Positions 1 through 10,497 of a DNA stretch of 64,000 bases are shown here, one piece after another. The stretch's first letter is position 1. The number at the start of each line of letters is the position of its first letter. Origin of the DNA: Medicago truncatula. Its lineage: Eukaryota; Streptophyta; Magnoliopsida; Fabales; Fabaceae. Under the pieces are notes generated by a model. That model made no database searches, was not told the origin of the DNA, and saw only the letters and a program-made list of their open reading frames with translations. A program made the position numbers and the translations under genes. The DNA is taken from NCBI RefSeq assembly GCF_003473485.1, contig NC_053045.1, positions 58,074,494 to 58,138,493 of the forward strand, in the 5' to 3' direction.

Positions 1-3000
1 TTCAGAAGGCCACACTGTTTTTTACTATATGTGTGCCCATTAAGCAAGATTAAGACTTCGATACCAAAAATTAAAAGTAGGTAGCTGTGCAACGAAACAT
101 AGCTAGAGTAAAATCACTAACCATACACCCATATTGATGATAAGCTGTTTTCCCTATGTGCCCTTTCAATCCTTTGATAATCTTCTTTCTTTCCTAAATA
201 GGGAATGTGAAGTAGAATGAATTATGTGTCAGATTCGATCATCGTGAATACTTCACACGTTTCAATTTAAAATAATAGTTGCTAAACAAACCTTGGCATT
301 CCCATATTTCACACAAAGAATTCCAATTTTGGCACCATCCTTTGTACCAATCATTCTGATAAGTAGTGGACTTGATAACTGTTGAATTATCTCTGCAACA
401 GAGGTCTTTGAAAAAACTCAATTTAGATAGCTAAATGCTATTGCCATAACCAAATTCCTTAGCTGTAACAAAAACCACAACGAATTGTTGCAGGAAAGAA
501 AAAGGGGTACCTTATCAGCAATGCTAAAGTATTCCAACAAGACTCTGTGTAGGATAGAGTGGTCAACTATCCCTTTCTCTAAAATTGGCTGAATCACTTT
601 CGACATATGACGTGAAACTGAGCCTTTTTGTAGACCCAACTTGGACATTACATCTAGTAATCTGACATGTAATTGAAAGAAAACTAAGTAAAAATACTCC
701 AGAAAGAGGAAAATAAAATAAAGCATCATATTGAATTCCATCAGATCGTGATCAGTAAAATTAAGAGATTAAGTAAGACCAGTTCATGAAGAGTAGCAAT
801 TATTGCTAACAAAATTCGGAGACTGCAAAATACATTGCCAGCTTCATTACATAAAATTATCAATCAAACTGATGTCAGGTAATTATTTGTCCAAAAGTAT
901 ATAAGTAAAAGTCAAAATATTCAACTTGTCATGTTTTCTAAGCAACATTAACTATTATTAATTTTAATTATCAGAGACTGTTAAGACCCGTAGTATGACG
1001 GCATATTCTTCAGTATACTCACGTATAAATTAATATATGATGACATAAGAAACCTCTAATCAAGCAAAAGCTAATTAAGTGCCTATTGGATAACTTGCAA
1101 TCTTTGCTTCTGTGTTCTATGCAGGTCTCAGTGAAATTAAAAAAAAGTTGGAACAGAAGATCATCCTTCTCAACAAGAAAAACAGTAAATTCAAAATTCC
1201 ATTCATGATTATTATATTATTTTTAAAATGTGGCACCTAGAAGAGATATAGACAAGCAACAATGTCCCAAATGCTTTAATATAATTCCTGACAGCAGAAT
1301 CTTTACCTGGTTTCCTTCGCTGGGACTAGGTCCTTAAACAACTGAAGCTCTGTGGAATATAATTCCAAAAGTAGCTCTTGCTTTTGTGCAGCACTGGCTA
1401 AGTCGTATGCATGCTCAACAACTGCATAAGATGTATATACATAAAACTTAATTTAAGGAAGCTGATGTTGACTAAATACTGAAATATTTGAATTATTGAC
1501 TGACAACAATTAGTTTTGGTGCATGAAAAACCAAGAAATGCAAAAAGAAAACAAATTGAATCCCCTCTCTCTCTTCCTTGCTAGTCTTTCTCGCATCCTA
1601 AACAAGCCAGCTTTAAAAAAAATAAAAAGGGCAGCCTGGTGCACTAAAGCTCCCGTCCCACCATTTTGATGAATTGGACGCAGCCTTACCCTGTTTTTAC
1701 ACAATACGCTGCTTCCAAGACTTGAATCTGTGACCTTTCAGTCACGTGACAACAACTTTTACCGTTGCGCCAAGGCTAAAGCTCCCGCATATGCAGGGTA
1801 TGGGAAGGGGTCCCACCATTTTGGTGTATTGTACACCTTACCCCGTTTTTACACAAGAGGCTGTTTCCAGGACTTGAACCTGTGACCTTTCAGTCACGTG
1901 ACAACAACTTTTACCGTTGCGCCAGGGCTCCCCCTTAAACAAGCCAGCTTTTTTTTTTTTGAAGAAGCTAAATTAACCCACCTAAATTGGCACTAGGAAG
2001 AATCAAACCTAAGACCTTGAGGAGCTCGGTCCCAAGCCAATACTACCACACCAACTCGAGTGGGTTAGCCAGCTTTAAATTAAACTTCATTTCAATGTGC
2101 AGCTATAAAGGTCCACAGACAAGTGAAAAGCTTTGATCTGGTAAAAACTCTGAAAATTAACTGAAGCAAACCATGAACAACTGCCAAATATGCCCAAGCC
2201 TAAGTTACGTACCAACTGATCCAACCATGTGGCGAAGAAGAGGAGCAACATGACCACGAAGAGTGGAGATAAAGCCTGCCAGTTGTTTCTTCGAGGCTGA
2301 AAATGGGTGATATTCAATTAGAATAAAGTGCGACACAGATAACACAAACACAGAACGATATCATATACACAAATGCGCATATTTCAAGCAGACCATTACC
2401 ATTGTCAAGCATCTTCTTTACCAAGTGAACAGCATATGCGCTGTAGGCTAGATTTAGAAAATGCGGACGAAGCTCTTCAAATACTTGATCCCTTTCAGCT
2501 TGTGAACAATGTTTGACACAAGTCTTTCAATTCAAACACAACAAATGCCAAAGATTAAAACTGTGATATATACACTTAAAGGGTGTGAAGCTGAAAAAAA
2601 ATTGTTGAAATATACCTGAAGAACACGAGAAGTAATGTGAGACCCTGCAATCTCATGAATCTTCCCCTTCATTTTTGTTAGAGCTTCTGTTACCAGCCTA
2701 ACGTTATATTAAAGTTCAAATAAAAAATTAGGACAATGAAAATTAAAAATAAAATGAAATATATTTTCTTCATATATTTTCTGCAGAGTGACATACTTGG
2801 ATCTGTCTTCTTTAGCAATCTCGTGACGTCTCATCTTTTCCCATAGACGTGCAAGCTCCTAATTGCAATTAGATGTTCAATTAAACAGATACAACAAACA
2901 ACAACAACCGAGCCTTATCCCACTAAGTGGGGTCGGCTACATGGATCAAATGACGCCATAGTGTTCTATCAAATAACACCTCTTCAAAAACAAAACAAAA

Positions 3001-4043
3001 ATAATTAATAACAAATTGTGAATTCCAATCATCTGTTTCAATTGGCTTATTTAAGCTTATCTACTAGCATAAGCTTTGTGAGACTATTTGGAAGAACTTA
3101 TGAAAAGAGCTTATGACATTGTTCATAAGCTGTTTTCAGCTTATTATTATAAATGCTCCACGTTCAGAAGCTGGCTTCAGCTATTATCATAAATGCTCCA
3201 AGATAGCTTATGAAAACAGCTAATAGCTTATACGAAAACAATCTAAGGCTGTTTGGATTGACTTATTTGAGCTTACCTGCTAACATAAGTTTTGTGAGAC
3301 TGTTTGAGAGAACTTATGAAAACAGCTTAAAGATAATTTTAACAAGCTTTTTATTGGCTTATTTCCGTAAGTTCTCCGATGTAGCTTATAAAAACAGCTT
3401 ATAGCATATACAAAAAAATAATAATAACTTAATTTGATGTTTTTCTATAAAAATAGCTTTCGTATGCTTATGCATAAGTGCTCATCATGATAAATTAAAT
3501 GATTGTGCTATAAGCTGCAGAATAAGCTGTTTATCAGAACAAGCCCTTGACTTTATTTTATCATTTTCTATAGAAACAGCTTAAACATAAATAAGGGCTT
3601 GAGCTATAAGCTGCAAATAAACTCTTGATCGAAACAGGAAAAATGTAAAGGCTTGAATTCAATTGATTAAATTAAATAAAGAGATAATTAAACGAGGTGA
3701 CTAACTTGTTCAAGAGTGTAGTGGCGTCTTCTCTTCTGTTTTCTAGCATCAGTGAGTTCCTGGAAACGAAAGAATAGTAAAATCATAATCCGAATTAATA
3801 GATTCAGAAAAAGTGATTTTGAATCGCGAAATTGAAGAAATGAGTAACCTTAGCATGGTGACGACGTTCACGGGCGTTAAGGGGAGCTTTGTTCTTATCT
3901 TTATCATCGGAGTGAGGTTTAGGCTTCTTTGAAGGAACGAACTTGGTGGTGGATTTCTTCTTCGGATTAGAAGAAGGAGTTTCAGTGTTGGTTCGCTTTC
4001 TCTTTTTGATGTCTACTTCTTCTTGCTGCTTCTTCGCCGCCAT
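1..4043 (-). CDS. APUM24: APUM24/PUF6-type Pumilio-repeat protein (3' part beyond window)
   Basis: Ten exons can be joined on the minus strand: 4043-3849, 3759-3706, 2858-2797, 2697-2616, 2523-2400, 2296-2213, 1421-1307, 661-511, 405-292 and 193-122. All have GT/AG borders and keep one frame, giving 351 codons; the remainder lies left of the window. The N-terminus (about residues 1-60) is Lys-rich, like a nucleolar signal. It is followed by LTDARKQKRRRHYTLEQELARLW-type sequence (split here by an intron) and armadillo-like Pumilio helices such as SHITSRVLQ, HFLNLAYSAYAVHLV and VSRHMSKVIQPILEKGIVDHS. This pattern fits the PUF6/APUM24 family with its C-terminal CPL region, nucleolar proteins that bind pre-rRNA and act in ITS2 processing and 60S assembly; that role is known from the family. 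The start is the first ATG at 4043. The introns carry SINEs, an RTE tail and a foldback. The assignment is firm at family level; the symbol is by similarity to the Arabidopsis protein. Confidence 0.88.
1615..1935 (-). mobile_element. Head-to-tail dimer of an Au-type SINE
   Basis: Read on the minus strand, two tRNA-like heads (GCGCAACGGTAAAAGTTGTTG pattern, then box B AGGTTCAAGTCCTGG or AGATTCAAGTCTTGG) lie in tandem. Each is followed by the Au body (GTGTAAAAACRGGGTAAGG, then AAAATGGTGGGAC, then GGGAGCTTTAG). The first unit is about 1935-1779. It fuses at GGGAGCTTTAG to the second unit, about 1778-1615, which alone keeps the complete GTGCACCAGGCTGCCCTTTTT tail. The pair sits in an APUM24 intron. 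The 16-bp sequence TAAACAAGCCAGCTTT (plus strand) flanks it at 1599-1614 and 1936-1951, a perfect target duplication around the whole dimer. Confidence 0.88.
1952..2066 (-). mobile_element. tRNA-derived SINE of a second family, with poly(A)
   Basis: On the minus strand it opens with AACCCACTCGAGTTGGTGTGGTAGT, which includes a box A-like stretch. It continues to a box B-like GGTTTGATTCT and ends in a run of A (T on the plus strand, from 1949). AGCCAGCTTT follows at 2067-2076 and also lies at 1942-1951, so the element has its own 10-bp direct repeat. That repeat is shared with the duplication of the adjacent Au dimer. The family name is unknown to me. Confidence 0.6.
2890..2985 (-). mobile_element. 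3' end of an RTE-type LINE
   Basis: The minus strand reads GATAGAACACTATGGCG, then GACCCCACTTAGTGGGATAAGG and a GTT-rich terminal repeat (plus strand AACAACAACAACC). The translated end D-R-T-L-W-R … A-D-P-T-stop is the usual C-terminus of plant RTE reverse transcriptases. The same terminus occurs in the opposite orientation near 50480-50576. It is a 5'-truncated copy inside an APUM24 intron. Confidence 0.7.
3030..3640. repeat. AGCTTAT-rich interspersed foldback
   Basis: About 600 bp of an APUM24 intron is built from repeated and inverted short blocks such as GCTTATGAAAACAGCTTAT, CATAAGCTGTTTTCAGC and GCTATAAGCTGCARATAA. It can fold back on itself. It resembles a MITE-like family common in legume introns, but no clean terminal duplication is visible. 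Confidence 0.5.
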
Positions 4044-5997
4044 TGCTGTGTTCTAAGGAGGAGAAAGAAGAGGTAACACTCGCAAAGCTGAAAACCTGAA
4101 GTGTACTAGGGTTTATGCAATGCCAAATTATGTATGTACTTCGATTTTCCTCAAATTAAAAACTCTCAATAACTTTACTAAAATCCCTAAAAAAAATTAA
4201 AAATAACCATTCGGCTCCTACAAGTTTTTTTTATCCTTAATTTAAAAAGTTTATTTGTGTTTTTTTTTACCAAAGAAATCATTTTTTTTATGATGTAAAA
4301 AAACCAATTGTTCGTCAAAATTTAAATCTAAAATATAGTAATCATGTGTTTTAGATGATATTTGTCGCTTCGAAAAATACATCGTATAATTTTTTCAAGT
4401 GTTTAATGTTTTTTAGATGATTCATAGAATTTTGATGTCCGAGATTCGAATCTCACACATGTATTATACATTATTCATATTAATGAGTTTTCGTGAAGTT
4501 TGATTGGTGTGAATCTTTTATCAAATCATCTAATGTCGTACATTCTTTTCCAAAAAAAAAATCTAATGTCATCATATTTTTATATTAGTAATTTATTTTA
4601 AAACAAATTTTACATATCTTTCGTTCACTTGAAACTCAATTATTATATCTATTTGAGCGTCACTTGGCAATTCCAACACTTTGCTACACTTATACTTGTC
4701 GATATTTGGATGAGAAATACCAAGTATTCACTTTATGTGTTCATATTGCATGCTGTATTTGGATGTATTCTTTTGAATATGAATCTTGTTCAAACATAGG
4801 AAGAATCAGCTTGTTCCCAGTGGCAAAGTTGTATTTCTTATATTTATTTGTAGCTTTCTTTCATTTTGTTGTTGATTTTGATTTTGAAGAGAGTTTGAAG
4901 GCAAATTGAGACAAGGTAGGTTTTCTTTAAATCATTTTTGTCAAATGATGATCTAGATGATGTTTTGAGAACCAGTTTAGGAAAAAGTTGTTTTTTAAGG
5001 AGAGGAGGATCATTGAGTTATTAGGTATTTTGGCTGTGATGAAGTTTTTGAAACAGGGTGAGTATAGGTGAAGGACTCCTTTTTGAATCATCATCAGATA
5101 TAGTGTAGATTGTATCATCAACGGTCTTTACCTTTGTGCTATATATTACCGCTGCCAGCTTAAGCTCAAGTTGATCTTCTCATTTCAATTGGGGAGAATG
5201 GTTTTTACCTTACGAATCTTCTTTTTCAGATACGGTGGAGTTGAAATTACTACATTTTTAGGTGTGTTACTATATGTTATCAATCCTCCATCCTTCTCAA
5301 ACCGATACAAAACATTCTTTATCTATAGTCCATATGGCTTTAAGTATTCACCGTTCTAGTATAGTAGATTTTTCTTGACTCGTAGATGACATTACTGCAT
5401 TTCAATTTAATATAGTTTTATGCATCCATAGTGATATGAGTCCTTGATGGTTAATGTTTATTTTCTCATAAGATATGTTTTTAAGATAGCAATTCGGTTC
5501 TATATCTCCAAATTTGGTGATATGAGCTAGGATGAGAATGTTCTTTCCTTTTTAATTTTAATTTTTTTCTTAGTAAAAAAAAAATTCAAAATATTTGTAT
5601 TTATTACAATATACGCTGCGTTTCTATTTGTGTCTTTTTTATTCTTTTAGGGGGGAATAAAAAAGTTTCTATAAAACAAACAATGGATTTGTCCCAATGG
5701 TAAGGAATTTGGGTCCTTTAAACATGTGGTCAGTTGTTTGATTTCAAACTCATGGATATGAAGAAAAAAAAATCCAGTAAAGATGAGAGAACTCACTTTG
5801 TACACTCACGGGCTCTCCGATAGAGATTAATCATTGTTAACCGGTGGTGGAAACTTCATATCAATATCATGGTAATCAAAAAACTATTGTATTAAACTTT
5901 ATAAATTTTGAAACAGAGAACTTTATACAAGCATAGGCTTTTCTCCCACCAAATTTTGAATCACCTCATACATAAGAGCATTGTACTGCAAAACGAT
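4044..5997. other. Intergenic region upstream of APUM24
   Basis: This is the 5' leader and promoter side of APUM24 (roughly 4044-4150), then AT-rich sequence up to the CACTA element. Open frames at 4664-4909 and 5171-5359 encode hydrophobic peptides with no motif I recognise and no splice partners. I see no gene here. Confidence 0.5.
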
Positions 5998-6275
5998 CAC
6001 TACTACAAAATGCCCCCTTTAATAGCACTCAATTTGGCTCTTAATAGCGCTAAGAAAGCCCCCACTATAATAGGTCAGGATCCTATAATAGCGCTTTCCA
6101 AACGCTATTAAAGAGAAATACGTCAATAGGGCTTTTAGAAAAGCGCTAATATAGCCTTATTCTAGTGCTATTAAAATAGCTTTTCTAACAGCTTTTTCTT
6201 AGCACTTTCTGAGAAGCGCTATGTTACTCATACAGCGGAATCTTAGCGTTTAATTGAAAGCGCTAATAAAACTAG
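5998..6275. repeat. CACTA left terminus and subterminal repeats
   Basis: This starts CACTACTACAAA and holds about ten AATAGCGC/GCGCTATT-type motifs in both orientations. A poly(T) run at about 6278-6292 marks the inner edge. These are the likely transposase-binding sites. Confidence 0.8.
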
Positions 6276-6654
6276 AGTTTTTTTTTTTTTTTGGAAATCT
6301 GTAACCAAAACTGCTGCAATAAGATATGAAATATGAATATAGCAAATTACATTCATGATAATCTCAATACGAATTGATCATAAACTTAATCCTGAATGTC
6401 ATAATACTAGTCAAATCAAAGTTGCCAATAAAAAAAAAAAAAAGCTCCTAAAAGCAGCCACAATTACAAATAAAAAAACACCTAAATTTTAGAGGACTTG
6501 TGACGAGCTATATAGTCCAGTACAACCAATTAGAGTGTAAGTCTCTGAGCAATATAGTCTCCTGTGTCATAAAATTTCCAGCACAACCAATTGCAATTTA
6601 AAATAACTCAATTAAAAAATGCAAATGAAAATTGTTGGAAAAGAAAATGAAACT

Positions 6655-7340
6655 CACTAAGATACTCGACCATAAAGGTTGCCCAATCCTCCTCGACCTC
6701 AACTAGCTTATCTTTAGAATAGGTTTTACGTTTGTAATCTCCAAAGTACTTCAAATATAAAAGTAGCAAAAAATTGAGTTAGAAAAAGAATGCCTAGCTA
6801 TATATATATGATTACAAATTAACAGTATATTAAAAATCACATACATACATTTTCGGGGATCATGTCTTGATTTGCCAATATTATCTCTTTCATAAATCGC
6901 ATGACAAAATAGCCATAGTCAATGCCATTAGTTTGCATAGGACATTAGAAAAAAAAATTACATAATTGAAATTTAATCCACATGATGAATTAAAAATACC
7001 ATTGATTACGTTGTCAAAAAAATACCATTGATTAGAAAATATACCTTTATTTCTTTCCATGGGATTATACTTGACTTTGATTTTAACTTGGGATTAAGGG
7101 AACGGCAAATACACATGGCACTATCAAAATTAAATCAACTTCAAATGAGTAATAGCACTCAATAATCATACTTATGTCAATTATAAACCAAAAGAATCAA
7201 TACTCACTTCATGAACTTTTTTCTTACAACGTCAATGTTAGGATGTCCCTCCGGCAATGAATCCATATAATATATCATCTCAGCTCCGGGATTGATGACA
7301 AGCAACACCCAATGATTTAGCCTGCATCCATCATAATTTA
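6655..7340 (-). pseudogene. Ulp1/C48-like protease domain of the CACTA element, catalytic Cys lost
   Basis: Three minus-strand pieces follow the order of a CACTA-borne C48 protease. The first is NHWVLLVINPGAEMIYYMDS (about 7326-7250), which contains the catalytic-His region HW and the downstream Y-x-D-S. The second is QTNGIDYGYFVMRFMKEI (about 6935-6880). The third is a C-terminal acidic piece with DKLVEVEEDW and FMVEYL (about 6750-6660). In working C48 proteases the second block reads G-x-D-C-G; here the Cys codon is TAT (Tyr), so the nucleophile is gone. The pieces are separated by intron-like sequence. Such Ulp1-like domains are typical of plant CACTA and MULE elements. I see no stop in the quoted blocks, but the whole reading frame cannot be joined with confidence. 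Confidence 0.72.
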
Positions 7341-7770
7341 CATATATTTCAATTATAATTAAAAAAACCACATTTTCAAATTTAGTCATCTTGAATAATG
7401 TTTTGTAAAGAAAACTCACCCTAAATTGACCAGTGCAAAAATCAGCTTATTCTTAAACTTGTGTGTCAATAGGATGTTGCCCTTGTTTATCCTCTTGAGA
7501 TATATGTGGGGATAAAAATGAGAACTTATTTTCCAACCCACGAGGCTTGATCAAATTTTCGGACAAGAACCTTGAAACAGAACAAACAACAAAAAACAGA
7601 AACATAAAAAACCAAACAACACACTCCCAAAAATAGGAATAACAGAACAGCAGAGTTTGTGACAGAAAACTAATATAATAAATCCCTGTAACAGTCCTAA
7701 ATAACAACTATTTAACAGAGGTACCTGGCATATATCTTTTAATAGAGTTAGCAAGTCTGTAAAGCTCTTA

Positions 7771-8232
7771 TCAAGACCATCCATTGCGTGCTTTTAAGTT
7801 ATACAATTTTAAGACCGTAGACAATCTTGTGAATTTAGCACATCCATCATACAATGGTATCTTTGAATCTCTTACTAGCCTCTCAAACATTTCGGGACAA
7901 TCACGAAGATCTTCTTCAATTTCATTCACAAACTCTTCGACTCGATCAAACTCATAATCATTTGACGTATCTCTCACATTACTCCTCAAACCAACAGACT
8001 CAGTTTCTTCTTCCCTGTGCATTGTCCAACATGTATAGCTTTCATCGATTCCATTACATATTAAGTGATCTTGAAAATGCTCCGCACTAACTATTCTGTA
8101 ACAACATTCTAAGCATGGGCATATGATGTTACTGTTGTCGTTTGCATGAGCAACAACAAACTCAACAAACTCTTTCACTCCTTCTATGTACTCCTTTGAA
8201 GCTCGATTCGCAGACACCCATTTCCGATCCAT
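7771..8232 (-). pseudogene. CACTA transposase-associated domain (N-terminal TNP2 region)
   Basis: A 153-residue minus-strand frame starts MDRKWVSANRASKEYIEGV. It holds the Cys/His pattern of the transposase-associated domain (C-P-C-L-E-C-C … H-L-I-C-N-G-I-D-E-S-Y-T-C-W), followed by an acidic stretch with NEIEEDL. This domain starts En/Spm-type transposases. The frame then ends near 7771 without the TNP2 catalytic core, so the element retains only the 5' part of the transposase gene. Confidence 0.82.
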
Positions 8233-8699
8233 AGTTCCTAGATCTTGATAGTTAGATGTCGGGAATAGTTAGTTTGAGTTTATTGGTAACAAATATTACT
8301 AGTTAAAATTTGGTTCTAACAACCGAGTTATGAATCATATACTTAAGGATTCACTGTCCAACAACTAAGGATTCCAACAGACAACTACTCCAAATTGTTA
8401 AATTAGAGAACTACCAATAATCCCATAGACTTTGGGTCCCATAGTTTATTCTTAGTTTGTACCAACATTTAAATAGTTGCTTTTAATCATCAAGAATTCC
8501 TACCACTATTATCCACCTCATCATATTAATTTTCATTATCTTTTGCAATAACTAACTTTTGACCATGACTTTAAGTACATAAAAAGAAGTCAATACCTTG
8601 ATCCGTCTGTTTGATTCTTCTAACACCAGTAGCAGTTGGCACCTCGCTGATCATATAAGTGAAAAAAAGTTAGTCCTATCATTAACTAGTAACGACTTT

Positions 8700-8872
8700 G
8701 AAACTACTCTAAAACACTCTAAAATCATAACAACGCTATCAGTCATAACAACGCTATCTATCTATGCATACAATTCTTATTGTTTAACCTTAAAACACTC
8801 TAAAATCCACGCTATCTATCTATGCATACAATCCTTATTGTTTAACCTTAAAACACTCTAAAATCCAGTCAT
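8700..8872. repeat. Tandem repeat of about 60-65 bp inside the CACTA element
   Basis: The blocks AAAACACTCTAAAATC, ACGCTATCTATCTATGCATA and CTTATTGTTTAACCTTAAAA recur in order, giving about two and a half units. I see no coding meaning. Confidence 0.75.
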
Positions 8873-9371
8873 AACAACTTTAAAACTAGGACTTTTTTCC
8901 AAGTCCAAATTTGGTAAATTGAAAACACACTCCAATTATAAATCATCAAACTAATTAGTATAGTATAATAATGCACATTAACTTGGTATAGTATAATAAT
9001 GATGACAGAAAACCAACTTTAAACAAAATAAAAGTACACTAGCTTACTGTTAAAAATCATCTAATAGTTGACACCAAAGCTTGTGTCAAAATAAAACTAC
9101 AATGTTCAAAAGAACTAATATAGCTTACAGGAAAATCTATTTCTACGAGTCATTGTTTTGCTTAAACTAGTACTATGTAATAATTTGACACTGCATCTTG
9201 GCCCGTGTTGAGAGAATAATCATGAGTTCAATGAGCCAAGTCATTGATTTTAGCGTTAACGAGGTAGATTATGATTTAAGGGCACAGCTAATCTAACAAT
9301 AGATTTGCTTTCCAATTCAACCGGATAACTTCAAATCTCGTTCTGCACAGACCGGAGTAGCGCCACCGGAG

Positions 9372-9732
9372 ATGGACGACGAAACAATCTCCCGCATCGT
9401 AACAGAAATCTCCGACCTCCGCGAAACCCACCACACCGAAAATCCACAACCACTCTCCGAACAATCCCTCTCTTCTCTCCAAACCCTCCTCAACCATTCC
9501 CAACCTTTAGACCCACTCTACGACGCCGTTTCACCTTCCCACCTAATTCCCCCAATCGACACCACAATGGATTCATCTCCACCACCTCACTCTCTCCTCG
9601 CTTCTCACGTCTTCATCTCCTTCCTCCCCAAACGCCCCCGTTTTCACTCTCTTCACTACTCTCTCCTTTCTCTCATTCCTTCGCTCCCTCCGTCGTGCTT
9701 TCAAAAACACGGAGCTAAATCATGTGGTTTAG
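9372..9732 (+). pseudogene. Captured host-gene exon inside the CACTA element, frameshifted
   Basis: The sequence turns GC-rich and codon-like, unlike the rest of the element. It opens with ATG as MDDETISRIVTEISDLRE, followed by SLSSLQTLLNHS, then DPLYDAVSPSHLIPPI and HSLLASHVFISF. At about 9625 coding continues better in another frame (PNAPVFTLFTTLSF, then SFLRSLRRAFKNTEL) and stops at TAG 9730-9732. This looks like the 5' exon of a nuclear gene encoding an all-helical (HEAT/ARM-like) protein, copied into the transposon and then frameshifted. I cannot name the parent gene. The strand is opposite to the transposase relics. Confidence 0.6.
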
Positions 9733-9954
9733 AATTCAATTTCTAGGTTATCTAATTCAACCATAATAAAGAGAGATAATGGAAGTGTAAAAGAAGGGAA
9801 TGAAGATCTAACCAGAGAAGAATGAGAGAAACGATTTCACCACCACGATTCCGACTTCGATTCCAACTTCTTCCTTTGATTTCGATTATGACTTTGATTT
9901 TGATTTCAGTTTTGGACTTCAGTTTTTGAGTTGAAGGACGGTGAAGCTCTTTCG

Positions 9955-10012
9955 AGAATGAAGGAAGGACGGTGAAGGAAGGACGGTGAATGAAGGAAGG
10001 ACGGTGGTTGGA
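9955..10012 (+). repeat. GAAGGACGGTGAAGGA short tandem repeat
   Basis: GAAGGAAGGACGGTG is repeated about three times with small variations between the captured exon and the right CACTA end. Confidence 0.7.
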
Positions 10013-10169
10013 GTGGAGAGAGAGTGGGGTTTAGTTTTGGACGGTGCAACTCTTTCTTTTTGGAGAGAGAGTGTTTTTTTTTTTTTTTTTTTTAAGGAAG
10101 AGAGTGGGTTATGTGTTAGTGTTAGTGCGCGAAAATGAAAAAAGTCATCCGCCCTTTTTTAATTTTCAT

Positions 10170-10421
10170 ATAACCCAAACATAGCGTTTGTGAAAAACGC
10201 TATCTATACCCCCTTCAACAATAGCGTTTTCTTAAAAGCGCTATTAGTACGAACAAGAATAATAGCGCTTATAGAAAAGCGCTATCTAACCCAGTTTTTC
10301 ACAAGCTTTTTTTAGCGCTTTCTGAAGAGTGTTATAACAGGTCTATAATTTGCATTTTTAATAGCATTTATCTAAAAACGCTATTAAAATTGTGCTATTA
10401 AAAGACAAAATTGTGGTAGTG
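10170..10421. repeat. CACTA right terminus and subterminal repeats
   Basis: AATAGCGTTT, AAAGCGCTATT, AAAACGCTATT and related motifs recur on both strands, ending in TTGTGGTAGTG. It is the inverse-complement partner of the left end. Confidence 0.8.
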
Positions 10422-10497
10422 GATGTTACTACGAAATAAATATTTGTAGTAATAGTTAACAACATGGCTAGAAATGTGCCCTGGTTCGTTGATCAGG

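Larger units (their letters stand above)
5998..10421 (-). mobile_element. CACTA (En/Spm) DNA transposon, complete ends, 4424 bp
   Basis: The left end reads CACTACTACAAAAT and the right end, in inverse complement, CACTACCACAATTTT. The flanking trinucleotide is GAT on both sides (5995-5997 and 10422-10424), the 3-bp duplication expected for CACTA elements. Both subterminal zones carry many direct and inverted copies of TAGCGCTTT/AAAGCGCTA, as expected for transposase-binding repeats. Inside lie minus-strand relics of the transposase-associated domain and of a Ulp1-type protease, tandem repeats and a captured plus-strand exon. The catalytic part of the transposase is missing, so the copy is non-autonomous. 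Confidence 0.92.

Noticed and set aside
4664..4909. Open frame for an 81-residue hydrophobic peptide
   Set aside because: No family resemblance, no splice partner, AT-rich codon composition; random frame.
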